From the NCBI RefSeq assembly GCF_008033445.1, contig NZ_VNKO01000005.1, positions 1 to 64,000 on the forward strand: a stretch of DNA of 64,000 nucleotides, given 5' to 3'. A program made the position numbers and the translations under genes. This stretch comes from Vulcaniibacterium gelatinicum (GTDB taxonomy: Bacteria; Pseudomonadota; Gammaproteobacteria; Xanthomonadales; Xanthomonadaceae). This document shows positions 1 to 8,448 of this stretch, in pieces. Each line of letters starts with the position of its first letter. Position 1 is the first letter of the stretch. The notes beneath the pieces were generated by a model that saw only the letters and a list, made by a program, of their open reading frames with translations, was not told the origin of the DNA and ran no database searches.

Positions 1-135
1 CGGACATCTGGTCGCTCCGGTTGGCTTGGCAAGGTGTGGTAACCACCAATCTACCGAAGGCCAGGTGTCCGCCCCTCTCAGGGGCTACTGGAGGGGCGGA
101 CTGTCGGGGAAATACTCAACACGAACAGCAGTCCG
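1..135 (+). other. Structured intergenic stretch, possibly end or leader of an RNA
   Basis: No convincing gene covers positions 1-215. The stretch can form several mutually exclusive stems. Positions 1-11 pair with 61-71 (one G-U pair). Positions 67-77 pair perfectly with 91-101. Positions 71-76 can instead pair with 80-85, and 97-103 with 129-135. No U-run follows the strong 67-101 hairpin, so it is not a classical terminator. It could be the 3' part of a small RNA or a leader of the PTS genes. I do not recognise an Rfam family. The pairings are visible; any function is inference. Confidence 0.3.
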
Positions 136-203
136 GCTGACACCCTCGGCGCCACGGCGGCGCGCCCGGCCCCGCCCGCTTCCAGCCCCGACCCGCGCTC
201 TGC

Positions 204-209
204 TACCTT
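204..209 (+). promoter_or_regulatory. -10 box (TACCTT) 6 nt before the EIIA start
   Basis: TACCTT ends six bases before the ATG at 216, and there is no Shine-Dalgarno sequence between them. Transcription would begin at or next to the start codon, giving a leaderless or near-leaderless mRNA. The same geometry recurs at other genes in this window. Confidence 0.45.
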
Positions 210-215
210 CCGGGG

Positions 216-608
216 ATGCCCGTCGGCGTCCTGCTCATCACCCACGAAGGCATCGGCTCGGCGCTGGTGGCGGTGGCCACGCGGCTGCTGCGGCAGTTGC
301 CGCTGCGGACCGAGGCGTTCGAGGTGCCGTTCGACGGCGACCCGGAGGCGCTGCTGCCGCAGGCCAGCGCGGCGCTGCGGCGGGTGGACGGGGGCCAGGG
401 GGTGCTGGTGCTGACCGACCTGTACGGCGCCACCCCGAGCAACCTGGCCGCGCGCGTGGCCCGGCTGGGCACGCCGGTGCGGCGGGTGTCGGCGGTCAAC
501 CTGCCGATGCTGCTGCGGGTGATGAACTACGCCGAGCTGGAGCTGGACGAGCTGCCGGCGGTGGCCGCCGCCGGCGCCCGCAACGGCGTGATCCATGACG
601 ATGCGTAA
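216..608 (+). CDS. PTS EIIA-Man family phosphotransferase protein
   Basis: This 130-residue protein is a stand-alone EIIA of the mannose (fructose/sorbose-like) family. His10 in the segment ITHEGIG matches the phospho-accepting histidine of that family. It would take phosphate from HPr, whose gene starts 9 nt downstream. The length is that of a single EIIA domain, and no IIB, IIC or IID permease gene is visible. In Xanthomonads and other proteobacteria such proteins belong to a regulatory, non-transporting phosphorelay, usually next to hprK/rapZ, which would lie upstream of this window. The role in sensing carbon or nitrogen state is therefore inferred. The ATG at 216 is supported by the -10 box just before it. 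Confidence 0.88.
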   Translation: MPVGVLLITHEGIGSALVAVATRLLRQLPLRTEAFEVPFDGDPEALLPQASAALRRVDGGQGVLVLTDLYGATPSNLAARVARLGTPVRRVSAVNLPMLLRVMNYAELELDELPAVAAAGARNGVIHDDA

Positions 609-617
609 GGGCCCTGC

Positions 618-887
618 ATGATCGAACGCGAACTGGTCGTGGCCAACAAGCTCGGGTTGCACGCACGCGCGACCGCGAAGCTGGTGCAGCTGCTGTCGAA
701 GTTCCGCAGCCAGGCCACGCTGATCGCCAAGGGACGCGAGGTCAACGCCAAGAGCATCATGGGGGTGATGCTGCTGGCGGCCGGGCCGGGCACGCCGGTG
801 CGGCTGCGGGTGGAGGGCGAGGACGAGGCCGACGCCGCCGAGGCCGTGGCCGAGCTGTTCGCGCGCCACTTCGACGAGGGCAGCTGA
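618..887 (+). CDS. ptsH: Phosphocarrier protein HPr
   Basis: HPr relays phosphate from enzyme I to EIIA proteins in the cytoplasm. The 89-residue product has the full family length. His15 in LGLHARAT is the phosphorylation site for enzyme I. Ser46 in AKSIMGVM is the regulatory serine that HPr kinase modifies in organisms carrying hprK. The gene follows the EIIA gene after 9 nt, and its TGA overlaps the ATG of the enzyme I gene (TGATG), so the three genes are one operon. Both regulatory residues are present, so HPr-Ser-P control is possible if hprK lies upstream of the window. Confidence 0.95.
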   Translation: MIERELVVANKLGLHARATAKLVQLLSKFRSQATLIAKGREVNAKSIMGVMLLAAGPGTPVRLRVEGEDEADAAEAVAELFARHFDEGS

Positions 888-2611
888 TGCGGCAGGTGCT
901 GGCCGGGCACGGCGCTTCGCGCGGCAGCGCGCTCGGCCGGGCCCGGGTGCGGCTGCCGCACGCGCTCGAGGTCGCCGAGGAGACCATCCCGGCCGAGCGG
1001 GTGGACGCCGAGCTGGACCGCCTGCACGAGGCGATCACCACCGTCCGCGCCGAGATGCACGCCCTGCGCCAGCGCCTGCACGGCGCGCTCGCGCACGAGG
1101 TCGGCGAGTTCCTCGACCTGCACGCGCTGCTGCTCGACGACCCCGAGCTGCTGCAGGGCCTGGACGACCTGATCCGCAAGGGCCGCTACAGCGCCGACTA
1201 CGCGCTGCGGCTGCAGCGCGACCGCCTGGCCGCGGTGTTCACCGGCATCGACGACCCCTACCTGCGCAGCCGCCTCGACGACGTGGACCAGGTGATCGGC
1301 CGCCTGCACGCGGCGCTCCACCGCCGCGAGGCCGAGCTGCAGGGCATCGCCGGCGACATCCTGGTCACCGACAACGTGTCCCCGGCCGAGCTGGCGCAGT
1401 TGCACGCGCAGGGGGTGATGGCGGTGGTCACCGCCGGCGGCAGTGCGCTCTCGCACACCGCGATCCTGGCCCGCAGCCTGCACCTGCCGCTGGTGGTGGG
1501 CGTGGCCCAGGCGCTGCAGAAGGTCAACGACGGCGACGTGCTGGCAGTGGATGGCGGCAGCGGCCTGGTGGTGCTCGAGCCCGACGCCGACGACCTGCGC
1601 GCGCACCGCGAGCGGGTGCGCGAGATCAAGCGCGAGCGGCGCCAGCTCAACCGTCTGCGCCGCGAGCCCAGCCGCACCCTCGACGGGGCGGACATCAAGC
1701 TCTGGGCCAACGCCGAGTCGCGCGAGGACGTGGCCGAGGCGCACGCGCTCGGCGCCGCCGGCGTGGGCCTGTACCGCACCGAGTTCCTGTTCCTCAACCG
1801 CAGCGAGCTGCCGGACGAGGAGACCCAGTTCCGCGCCTACCGCGACGCGGTGCTGGGCATGACCGGGCGCACGGTGACGATCCGCACCCTGGACCTGGGC
1901 GCGGACAAGGCCGACGGCACCGGCCTGGCCCTGCGCGGCGAGCCCAACCCGGCGCTCGGCCTGCGCGGGGTACGCCTGTCGCTGGCGCGCGCCGAGGTGT
2001 TCGACGCCCAGCTGCGCGCGATCGCGCGCGCCTCCGGCTACGGCCCGGTGCGGGTGCTGGTGCCGATGGTCAGCGCGCGCGAGGAAGTGCTGGCGGTGCG
2101 CAGGCGGCTGCAGCGGATCGTGCGCCGGCTGCGCGGCGAGGGGCATGCGGTCGCCGAGACCATCCCGCTCGGGGCGATGATCGAGGTGCCGGCGGCGGCG
2201 CTGGCCCTGCCCGGTTTCGTCGGCGTGGTGGACTTCCTCTCCATCGGCACCAACGACCTGATCCAGTACCTGCTCGCCGCCGACCGCAACAACGAGGCGC
2301 TGGGCGAGCTGTACACGCCGCTGCACCCGGCGCTGCTGCGCCTGCTGCGCGACGTGATCCGGATCGGCGCCCGCCGTGGCCGGCCGGTGGCGGTGTGCGG
2401 CGAGATGGCGGGCGAGGCCCGCTACACGCCGCTGCTGCTCGCGCTCGGCCTGACCGAGCTCAGCCTGCACCCGGCGACCCTGCTGGAGGTGCGGCGCGGG
2501 ATCCGCGGCTGCGACCTCGGCGCGCTCCGCCGCGATGCCCCCGCCCTGCTGCGCGCCCGCGACCGCGCCGCGATCGAACGCTGGCTGGAGCGGCACCGCC
2601 CGGCCGTGTGA
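887..2611 (+). CDS. ptsI: PTS enzyme I (PEP-protein phosphotransferase)
   Basis: Enzyme I autophosphorylates from phosphoenolpyruvate and passes the phosphate to HPr. The product has 574 residues, the normal length. Order: N-terminal helical HPr-binding domain, phospho-histidine swivel domain with GGSALSHTAILAR (His190 as the active histidine), then the C-terminal PEP-binding barrel with GLYRTEFLF and the signature IGTNDLIQY. The ATG shares its A with the ptsH stop codon, implying translational coupling. With no sugar permease in sight, its likely job is to feed the regulatory EIIA upstream. Confidence 0.95.
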   Translation: MRQVLAGHGASRGSALGRARVRLPHALEVAEETIPAERVDAELDRLHEAITTVRAEMHALRQRLHGALAHEVGEFLDLHALLLDDPELLQGLDDLIRKGRYSADYALRLQRDRLAAVFTGIDDPYLRSRLDDVDQVIGRLHAALHRREAELQGIAGDILVTDNVSPAELAQLHAQGVMAVVTAGGSALSHTAILARSLHLPLVVGVAQALQKVNDGDVLAVDGGSGLVVLEPDADDLRAHRERVREIKRERRQLNRLRREPSRTLDGADIKLWANAESREDVAEAHALGAAGVGLYRTEFLFLNRSELPDEETQFRAYRDAVLGMTGRTVTIRTLDLGADKADGTGLALRGEPNPALGLRGVRLSLARAEVFDAQLRAIARASGYGPVRVLVPMVSAREEVLAVRRRLQRIVRRLRGEGHAVAETIPLGAMIEVPAAALALPGFVGVVDFLSIGTNDLIQYLLAADRNNEALGELYTPLHPALLRLLRDVIRIGARRGRPVAVCGEMAGEARYTPLLLALGLTELSLHPATLLEVRRGIRGCDLGALRRDAPALLRARDRAAIERWLERHRPAV

Positions 2612-2646
2612 GCCCGCACGGGGTGGGCAGGGACGCGGCCGCGGGC

Positions 2647-2652
2647 GATAAT
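2647..2652 (+). promoter_or_regulatory. -10 box (GATAAT) of mgtE
   Basis: GATAAT lies in the 55-bp gap after ptsI. Six nucleotides follow it before an ATG at 2659. That ATG opens only a three-codon reading frame, not mgtE, so the site probably yields an mgtE transcript with a short leader of about 60 nt. Confidence 0.5.
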
Positions 2653-2658
2653 GCGCGC

Positions 2659-2670
2659 ATGAACGCATGA
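2659..2670 (+). other. Three-codon minicistron (Met-Asn-Ala-stop) ahead of mgtE
   Basis: ATG AAC GCA TGA starts six bases after the -10 box. Its stop codon overlaps, as ATGA, an in-frame mgtE ATG at 2667. A ribosome loading on a leaderless message would translate M-N-A, stop, and could restart at 2667. The arrangement is visible; translation and any regulatory effect are inference. Confidence 0.3.
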
Positions 2671-2720
2671 CGCCAGGTCGCATCCCGTCGTGGATGCGGC
2701 GCCTGCCCCGGGAGTGCCGC

Positions 2721-4082
2721 ATGGCCGAAGCCGTCCGCCACGACAAGACCGCGCGCCAGCTGCGTCTGCTCTCCGATGCGCTCGACACCGGCCGCCTCGG
2801 CCCGGTGCGGCGCCTGGTCAACACGCTCTCGCCGGCCGAGATCGGCAACCTGCTCGAGTCGCTGCCGCCGGCCAAGCGCACCGTGGTCTGGGGCCTGGTG
2901 GACCCCGAGGACGACGGCGAGGTGCTGGTCCACGTCGGCGACGAGGTGCGCGAGAGCCTGCTCGCGGAGATGGACCCGGACGAGATCGTCGCCGCGGCCT
3001 CCGAACTGGACATCGACGACCTGGCCGACCTGGTCGAGGACCTGCCCGACACGGTCATCGACGAGGTCCTGAAGTCCATGGACCGCGAGAACCGGGAGCG
3101 GCTGGAGCGGGTGCTGTCCTACGACGAGGGCACCGCCGGCCGGCTGATGAACCCGGACGTGGTGACGGTGCGCGCCGACACCACCGTGGACGTGGTGCTG
3201 CGCTACCTGCGCCTGCGCGGCGAGCTGCCCGAGCACACCGACCACCTGTACGTGGTCAGCCGCCGCCACCAGTACCTGGGCCGGATCGCGCTGCAGGCGC
3301 TGCTGACCCACGAGCCGAACACGCCGATCAACCAGCTGGTGGACGACCAGCAGCCGGCCATCAACGTGGACGAGCCGGTCGAGGAGGTGGCGCGCAAGTT
3401 CTCCGACCACGACTGGATCAGCGCGCCGGTGGTGGACGAGAACAACGTGCTGCTCGGCCGCATCACCATCGACGACGTGGTGGACATCATCCGCGAGCAG
3501 GCCGAGCACCAGGCCCTGGGCGCGGCCGGCCTGGACGAGGACGAGGACCTGTTCGCGCCGGTGCCGCGCGCGGCGCGGCGGCGCGCGATCTGGCTCGGCA
3601 TCAACCTGGCCACCGCGTTCCTGGCCTCGTGGGTGATCGGGCGGTTCGAGGGCACGCTGCAGCAGATCGTGGCGCTGGCGGTGCTGATGCCGATCGTGGC
3701 CAGCATGGGCGGCGTGGCCGGCACCCAGACCCTGACCCTGATGGTGCGCGGGCTGGCGCTGGGCCAGGTGGGCCGCGGCAACCTGCGCGCGATCCTGCGC
3801 AAGGAGATCCTGGTCGGCCTGCTCAACGGCCTGGCCTGGGCGCTGGTGGTGGGCGTGATCGCGGCGCTGTGGTTCCGCGATGCGCCGCTCGGGCTGGTGA
3901 TCGCCGCGGCGATGACCATCAACCTGGTCGTCGCCGCGCTGTCGGGCGTGATCGTGCCGCTGACCCTGCGGCGCATGAGCATGGATCCGGCGCTCGCCGG
4001 CGGGGTGGTGCTGACCACGGTCACCGACGTGGTCGGGTTCCTGAGCTTCCTCGGCCTCGGCACGCTGATCCTGCTGCGTTGA
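2721..4082 (+). CDS. mgtE: Magnesium transporter MgtE
   Basis: MgtE is a homodimeric Mg2+ channel of the inner membrane gated by its cytosolic domains. The product is 453 residues from ATG 2721, which has GGAG 6 nt upstream. An in-frame ATG at 2667 would add 18 residues. Order: an N-terminal acidic superhelical MgtE_N domain with many Asp/Glu, a tandem CBS pair (about residues 130-255) that binds Mg2+ in known homologues, then five C-terminal membrane helices. The segment MPIVASMGGVAGTQT contains the conserved pore-family motif. It follows ptsI but has its own -10 box, and it converges on pyrB with only 11 nt between stop codons. Confidence 0.93.
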   Translation: MAEAVRHDKTARQLRLLSDALDTGRLGPVRRLVNTLSPAEIGNLLESLPPAKRTVVWGLVDPEDDGEVLVHVGDEVRESLLAEMDPDEIVAAASELDIDDLADLVEDLPDTVIDEVLKSMDRENRERLERVLSYDEGTAGRLMNPDVVTVRADTTVDVVLRYLRLRGELPEHTDHLYVVSRRHQYLGRIALQALLTHEPNTPINQLVDDQQPAINVDEPVEEVARKFSDHDWISAPVVDENNVLLGRITIDDVVDIIREQAEHQALGAAGLDEDEDLFAPVPRAARRRAIWLGINLATAFLASWVIGRFEGTLQQIVALAVLMPIVASMGGVAGTQTLTLMVRGLALGQVGRGNLRAILRKEILVGLLNGLAWALVVGVIAALWFRDAPLGLVIAAAMTINLVVAALSGVIVPLTLRRMSMDPALAGGVVLTTVTDVVGFLSFLGLGTLILLR

Positions 4083-4093
4083 GGCGCCCCGGC

Positions 4094-5047
4094 CTACGCG
4101 GCCAGCAGCGCCTCCAGCACCGCCATCCGCACCGCCACGCCGTTGCCGACCTGCTGCAGGATCCGCGACTGCGGGCCGTCGGCGACCTCGTCGGTGATCT
4201 CCACGCCGCGGTTCATCGGCCCCGGGTGCAGCACCACCGCGTCGGGCGCGGCGCGGCGCAGGCGCGCGGCGGTCAGGCCGTAGTCGCGGTGGTACTCCTC
4301 GAGCGAGGCCACCAGGCCCTCCTGCATGCGCTCGCGCTGCAGGCGCAGCATCATCACCGCGTCCACGCCCTCGAGCGCGGCGTCGAGGTCGTGGCCGACC
4401 GTGCAGCCGGCGAGTGTGGCCGGATCCTCCGGCAGCAGCGTGCGCGGGCCGCAGACCCGGATCTCGCCGGCGCCGAGGGTGCGCAGCGCGTGCAGGTCGG
4501 AACGGGCCACGCGCGAGTGCTTGACGTCGCCCACGATCAGCACCTTCAGGCGCGCGAAGTCCGCGCCCTTGGCCTGGCGCAGGGTGAGCATGTCGAGCAG
4601 GCCCTGGGTAGGGTGCGCGCTGCGCCCGTCGCCGGCATTGACCAGCACGGTGCCGGGCGCGGCGGCCGTGGCCAGCGCGGCCACGGCGCCGTCCTCGCGG
4701 TGGCGCACCACGAAACCGCGCACGCCCATCGCCTCCAGGTTCCTGAGCGTGTCGGCGGCGGTCTCGCCCTTGCTGGTGGACGAGGTGGAGGCGTCGAAGT
4801 TGAGCACGTCGGCGCCGAGCCGCTGCGCCGCCAGCCAGAAGCTCGAGCGCGTGCGCGTGGACGGCTCGAAGAACAGCGTGCATAGCGCGGTGCCGGCGAG
4901 CGCGCCGCGCAGCGCGGTGCCGCCGAACGCGTGCGGACGCAGCGCCTCGGCGCGATCGAGCAGCCGCAGCAGGGTCTGGCGCGGCAATCCTTCCAGCGTG
5001 AGCAGATGGCGCAGGCGGCCCTGCGCGTCGAGTTGGTCCAGGCTCAT
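4094..5047 (-). CDS. pyrB: Aspartate carbamoyltransferase catalytic subunit
   Basis: This enzyme condenses carbamoyl phosphate with L-aspartate, the committed step of pyrimidine synthesis. The 317-residue product carries the carbamoyl-phosphate loop FFEPSTRTRSSF (residues 59-70), the loop STSKGET with Lys93, HPTQ at 145-148, and HPGPMNRGVEI near the C-terminus. It is the last gene of algH-ruvX-pyrB and starts 6 nt after the ruvX stop. No pyrI regulatory gene follows; mgtE converges immediately downstream. Allosteric control by PyrI therefore looks unlikely at this locus. Confidence 0.95.
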   Translation of the reverse strand: MSLDQLDAQGRLRHLLTLEGLPRQTLLRLLDRAEALRPHAFGGTALRGALAGTALCTLFFEPSTRTRSSFWLAAQRLGADVLNFDASTSSTSKGETAADTLRNLEAMGVRGFVVRHREDGAVAALATAAAPGTVLVNAGDGRSAHPTQGLLDMLTLRQAKGADFARLKVLIVGDVKHSRVARSDLHALRTLGAGEIRVCGPRTLLPEDPATLAGCTVGHDLDAALEGVDAVMMLRLQRERMQEGLVASLEEYHRDYGLTAARLRRAAPDAVVLHPGPMNRGVEITDEVADGPQSRILQQVGNGVAVRMAVLEALLAA

Positions 5048-5053
5048 TCGGGG

Positions 5054-5506
5054 TCAGTCGGGGAGCGGATGGGCATCCTGCGGCGCGGCCAGCCAGCGTT
5101 CGACGATCACCGCCGCGGCCATCGCGTCGAGCACCGCCGCGTCGCGGCGCCGGCGGCGGCCCTCGGCGCGGTCGGCGGCGAAGCGTTGCGCGGCCTCGAT
5201 CGAGGTGGTGCGCTCGTCCACCAGCACCACCGGCAGGCCGTAGCGGCGCCGCAGTTCGCGGGCGAAGGCGTGGGCGCGCCTGCGGATCGGCTGGTCGCCG
5301 CCGTCGAGGGTCATCGGGTCGCCGACCACCAGGCCGTCGGGGCGCCATTCCTCGCGCAGCTTGTCGATCGCCAGCCAGTCCGGGCCGTGCGCATGCACGT
5401 CCACCACCGCCAGCGCGCGCGCGCCATGGCCGTAGGCACTGCCGACCGCGACGCCGATGCGCCTGGCGCCGACGTCGAAGCCGAGCACGGTGCCGTCGAG
5501 TTTCAT
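5054..5506 (-). CDS. ruvX: Holliday junction resolvase-like YqgF/RuvX
   Basis: RuvX/YqgF is an RNase H-fold nuclease linked to 16S rRNA 5'-end maturation and proposed as a Holliday junction resolvase. The product has 150 residues. Asp11 in [10 protein letters not shown] and the [10 protein letters not shown] segment (Asp97, Glu98) supply family acidic residues. The ATG overlaps the algH stop as ATGA, and pyrB follows after 6 nt. This algH-ruvX-pyrB order is common in gammaproteobacteria and supports the call. Confidence 0.92.
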   Translation of the reverse strand: MKLDGTVLGFDVGARRIGVAVGSAYGHGARALAVVDVHAHGPDWLAIDKLREEWRPDGLVVGDPMTLDGGDQPIRRRAHAFARELRRRYGLPVVLVDERTTSIEAAQRFAADRAEGRRRRRDAAVLDAMAAAVIVERWLAAPQDAHPLPD

Positions 5507-6066
5507 GCGTGGCCGGAGTAGTCGGCGAGCTTGCGCAGGTCCACGCCGATGCGCCCGGCGGCGGCTTGCCAGCGCGCCTCCAGCGGCACCTCGAACAGCA
5601 GCTCGGGATCGGCGGGCACGGTCAGCCAGCTGTCCTCGGTCAGCTCGTGCTCCAGCTGGCCGGCGCCCCAGCCGGCGCAACCCAGCGCGATCAGCGCGTG
5701 CGCCGGCCCCTCGCCGCGCGCCATCGCCTCGAGCACGTCGCGCGAGGTGGTCAGGTACAGGCCGTCGGCGATCTCCAGGCTCGAATCCCAGGGCCCGCCG
5801 TCGTGCAGCACGAAGCCGCGCTCGGGATGCACCGGGCCGCCGGCCAGCACCGGCTGCGCCTGCAGCGCCTCGTCGCCGGTCTCGATCCCCATCTGCCGCA
5901 GCACCTCGCCGAGGGTGTACTCGGAGCGGCGGTTGACCACGATCCCCATCGCGCCCTCGCTGTCGTGCTGGCAGATCAGGGCGACCGTGCGCGCGAAGTT
6001 CGGATCGTGCAGGGTCGGCAGCGCGATCAGCAGCTGGTTGGCGAGCGGGGTCGGATCGGTGGACAT
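5503..6066 (-). CDS. algH: YqgE/AlgH family protein
   Basis: A 187-residue member of the YqgE/AlgH (DUF179) family, whose biochemical role is still unclear; in Pseudomonas algH was first linked to alginate regulation. Conserved segments include the N-terminal [17 protein letters not shown] and GAMGIVVNR, and a C-terminal part containing [11 protein letters not shown]. The start is the ATG at 6066, six bases after a TAGAAT -10 box. The stop overlaps the ruvX start (ATGA), so the two genes are translationally coupled. Confidence 0.92.
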   Translation of the reverse strand: MSTDPTPLANQLLIALPTLHDPNFARTVALICQHDSEGAMGIVVNRRSEYTLGEVLRQMGIETGDEALQAQPVLAGGPVHPERGFVLHDGGPWDSSLEIADGLYLTTSRDVLEAMARGEGPAHALIALGCAGWGAGQLEHELTEDSWLTVPADPELLFEVPLEARWQAAAGRIGVDLRKLADYSGHA

Positions 6067-6072
6067 GGTGCG

Positions 6073-6078
6073 ATTCTA
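6073..6078 (-). promoter_or_regulatory. -10 box (TAGAAT) of the algH operon
   Basis: On the minus strand TAGAAT stands exactly six bases before the algH ATG, with no room for a Shine-Dalgarno sequence. This suggests a leaderless transcript. No good -35 box is apparent. Confidence 0.55.
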
Positions 6079-6135
6079 GCCGAGGCGCCCCACGCGCGGC
6101 CGCCGCCGGGGCGCGTGCGGCGGCGCCGGGACGGC

Positions 6136-6160
6136 AAAGGGGCGGATCGCTCCGCCCCTT
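6136..6160 (-). terminator. Intrinsic terminator after pilU
   Basis: A perfect 10-bp stem (6137-6146 with 6151-6160) with a 4-nt loop is followed on the minus strand by three T residues. It lies 31 bp after the pilU stop and upstream of the algH promoter, so it separates the two minus-strand operons. Confidence 0.65.
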
Positions 6161-6190
6161 CGCATGCCTTCTGCCATCCCAGGGGCGCCC

Positions 6191-7321
6191 TTACCGCACT
6201 TCCGCCACCTCGACCCCGTCCAGGCCGGCCGCCAAGGTCTTGGCGTCGCCGCCCTGGGCGAGCTTGATCCGCAGCCGCACCTCGTTGGCGGAATCGGCGT
6301 AGCGCAGCGCGTCCTCGTAGGAGATCTCACCGGCCTGGTACAGCTCGAACAGGCTCTGGTCGAAGGTCTTCATGCCGAGGTTGGTGGACTCCTTCATCAC
6401 TTCCTTGAGCTTGTGGATCTCGCCGTCGCGGATGTAGTCCTGCACCAGCGGCGTGCCGAGCAGGATCTCCATCGCCACCCGGCGGCCCTTGCCGTCCGGG
6501 GTCGGGATCAGCTGCTGCGCGACCACCGCCTTGAGGTTCAGCGACAGGTCCATCAGCAGTTGCTGGCGGCGGTCCTCGGGGAAGAAGTTGATGATGCGGT
6601 CCATCGCCTGGTTGGCGTTGTTGGCGTGCAGGGTGCACAGCACCAGGTGGCCGGTCTCGGCGAAGGCGATGGCGTGGTCCATGCCCTCGCGGGTGCGCAC
6701 CTCGCCGATCATGATCACGTCCGGGGCCTGGCGCAGGGTGTTCTTCAGCGCCGCCTCCCAGCTGTCGGTGTCGATGCCGACCTCGCGCTGGGTCACGATG
6801 CAGCCCTCGTGCTTGTGCACGAACTCGATCGGATCCTCGATGGTGATGATGTGACCGGTCGAGTTCTGGTTGCGGTAGCCGATCATCGCCGCCAGCGAGG
6901 TGGTCTTGCCGGTGCCGGTGGCGCCGACGAAGATGATGATCCCGCGCTTGGTCATCGCCAGCGTCTTCAGGATCGGCGGCAGGTTCAGCTCCTCGAAGGT
7001 CGGGATCCTGGTCTCGATCCGGCGCAGCACCATGCCCACCTGGTTGCGCTGGTAGAAGCAGGAGACGCGGAACCGGCCCACGCCGGACACGCCGATGGCG
7101 AAGTTGCACTCGTGGGTCTTCTCGAACTCCTCGCGCTGCTGCGGCGTCATCACGTTGAGGACGAGGTCGCGGCTCTGCTGCGGGGTGAGCGGGTTCTGGG
7201 TGATCGGCGAGATCTTGCCGTGCACCTTCATGGATGGCGGGACGCCGGCCGTGATGAACAGGTCGGACGCCTTCTGGTGCGCCATCAGCTTGAGGAACGA
7301 GGTGAAGTCGATGCTGCTCAT
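6191..7321 (-). CDS. pilU: Type IV pilus retraction ATPase PilU
   Basis: PilU is the PilT-dependent accessory retraction motor of type IV pili, a cytoplasmic hexameric ATPase. The 376-residue product has the Walker A loop GATGTGKTT (133-141), the Asp box IEDPIEFVH, Walker B-region VIMIGEVRT and the His-box region THLVLCTLH-like segment (here TGHLVLCTLH). GAGGAG lies 6 nt before the ATG. pilT precedes it by 10 nt. A hairpin terminator follows, so pilT-pilU is a closed two-gene operon for twitching motility. Confidence 0.96.
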   Translation of the reverse strand: MSSIDFTSFLKLMAHQKASDLFITAGVPPSMKVHGKISPITQNPLTPQQSRDLVLNVMTPQQREEFEKTHECNFAIGVSGVGRFRVSCFYQRNQVGMVLRRIETRIPTFEELNLPPILKTLAMTKRGIIIFVGATGTGKTTSLAAMIGYRNQNSTGHIITIEDPIEFVHKHEGCIVTQREVGIDTDSWEAALKNTLRQAPDVIMIGEVRTREGMDHAIAFAETGHLVLCTLHANNANQAMDRIINFFPEDRRQQLLMDLSLNLKAVVAQQLIPTPDGKGRRVAMEILLGTPLVQDYIRDGEIHKLKEVMKESTNLGMKTFDQSLFELYQAGEISYEDALRYADSANEVRLRIKLAQGGDAKTLAAGLDGVEVAEVR

Positions 7322-7331
7322 GGGGGGCTCC

Positions 7332-8369
7332 TCATTCGAAGAGGCGCTTGTCCTTGGCGTATTCGCGCGCCTGCTGGCGGGTGACCACGCCGCGCTTGAC
7401 CAGGTCCTGCAGGTGCTGGTCGAGGGTCATCATGCCGTACTGCTGGCCGGTCTGGATCGCCGAGTACATCTGCGCGACCTTGTCCTCGCGGATCAGGTTC
7501 CGGATCGCGGGGATGCCGACCATGATCTCCCATGCCGCGGTGCGGCCGCCGCCGACCTTCTTCAGCAGCGCCTGCGAGATCACCGCGCGCAGCGATTCGG
7601 ACAGCATCGAGCGCACCATCGGCTTCTCGCCGGCAGGGAACACGTCGATGATGCGGTCGATGGTCTTGGCCGCCGAGCTGGTGTGCAGGGTGGCGAACAC
7701 CAGATGGCCGGTCTCGGCCGCGGTCAGCGCCAGGCGGATGGTCTCGATGTCGCGCATCTCGCCGACCAGGATGTAGTCCGGGTCCTCGCGCAGGGCCGAG
7801 CGCAGTGCCTCGTTGAAGCCGTGGGTGTCGCGGTGCACCTCGCGCTGGTTGACCAGGCACTTCTGCGAGGTGTGCACGAACTCGATCGGATCCTCGATCG
7901 AGAGGATGTGGCCGTACTGGTTCTTGTTGATGTGGTCGAGCATCGCCGCCAGGGTGGTGGACTTGCCCGACCCGGTGGGGCCGGTCACCAGGATCAGGCC
8001 CTGCGGCTGGTCGATCAGCTCCTTGAACACGCGCGGGCAGCCCAGGTCCTCGAGCGTGAGCACCTCGGACGGGATGGTGCGGAACACCGCGCCGGCGCCG
8101 CGGTTCTGGTTGAAGGCGTTGACGCGGAAGCGGGCCAGGCCCGGGATCTCGAACGAGAAGTCGACCTCGAGGAATTCCTCGTAGTCGCGCCGCTGCTTGT
8201 CCGACATGATGTCGTACACCAGCGCGTGCACCTGCTTGTGGTCGAGCGCGGGGATGTTGATCCGGCGCACGTCCCCGTCCACCCGGATCATCGGCGGCAG
8301 GCCAGCCGAGAGATGCAGGTCCGAAGCCTTGTTCTTGACCGAAAATGCCAGAAGTTCGGCGATATCCAT
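7332..8369 (-). CDS. pilT: Type IV pilus retraction ATPase PilT
   Basis: PilT powers pilus retraction for twitching, DNA uptake and surface sensing. The 345-residue product has the canonical length. Walker A is GPTGSGKST (130-138), followed by IEDPIEFVH, VGEMRD and the His box TGHLVFATLHT. The C-terminal region carries AIRNLIRE, the AIRNLIRE-type motif needed for retraction in PilT. The chosen ATG at 8369 gives the typical MDIAELLAFSVKNKASDLHLS beginning without the weak upstream extension. A strong promoter (TTGACA/CATACT) lies about 80 bp upstream, divergent from yggS. Confidence 0.97.
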   Translation of the reverse strand: MDIAELLAFSVKNKASDLHLSAGLPPMIRVDGDVRRINIPALDHKQVHALVYDIMSDKQRRDYEEFLEVDFSFEIPGLARFRVNAFNQNRGAGAVFRTIPSEVLTLEDLGCPRVFKELIDQPQGLILVTGPTGSGKSTTLAAMLDHINKNQYGHILSIEDPIEFVHTSQKCLVNQREVHRDTHGFNEALRSALREDPDYILVGEMRDIETIRLALTAAETGHLVFATLHTSSAAKTIDRIIDVFPAGEKPMVRSMLSESLRAVISQALLKKVGGGRTAAWEIMVGIPAIRNLIREDKVAQMYSAIQTGQQYGMMTLDQHLQDLVKRGVVTRQQAREYAKDKRLFE

Positions 8370-8448
8370 GCGTGCTCCCCTGCACGTGCGAAAGCCGGCG
8401 GGCGGTGTCCGCGCCGGCGGAAACTGGAACGGCGCCACCCTCGAAGGC

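Noticed and set aside
527-3079. Open frame of about 850 codons antisense to ptsH-ptsI
   Set aside because: It is antisense to well-supported PTS genes, is rich in His, Gln and Ala in the low-complexity pattern expected of GC-rich antisense reading, and has no recognisable domain.
6135-6160. Hairpin considered as a REP-like mobile repeat
   Set aside because: It lacks the GGGGTCAGAGTG arms and sits directly after pilU with a T-run, so a terminator is the simpler reading.
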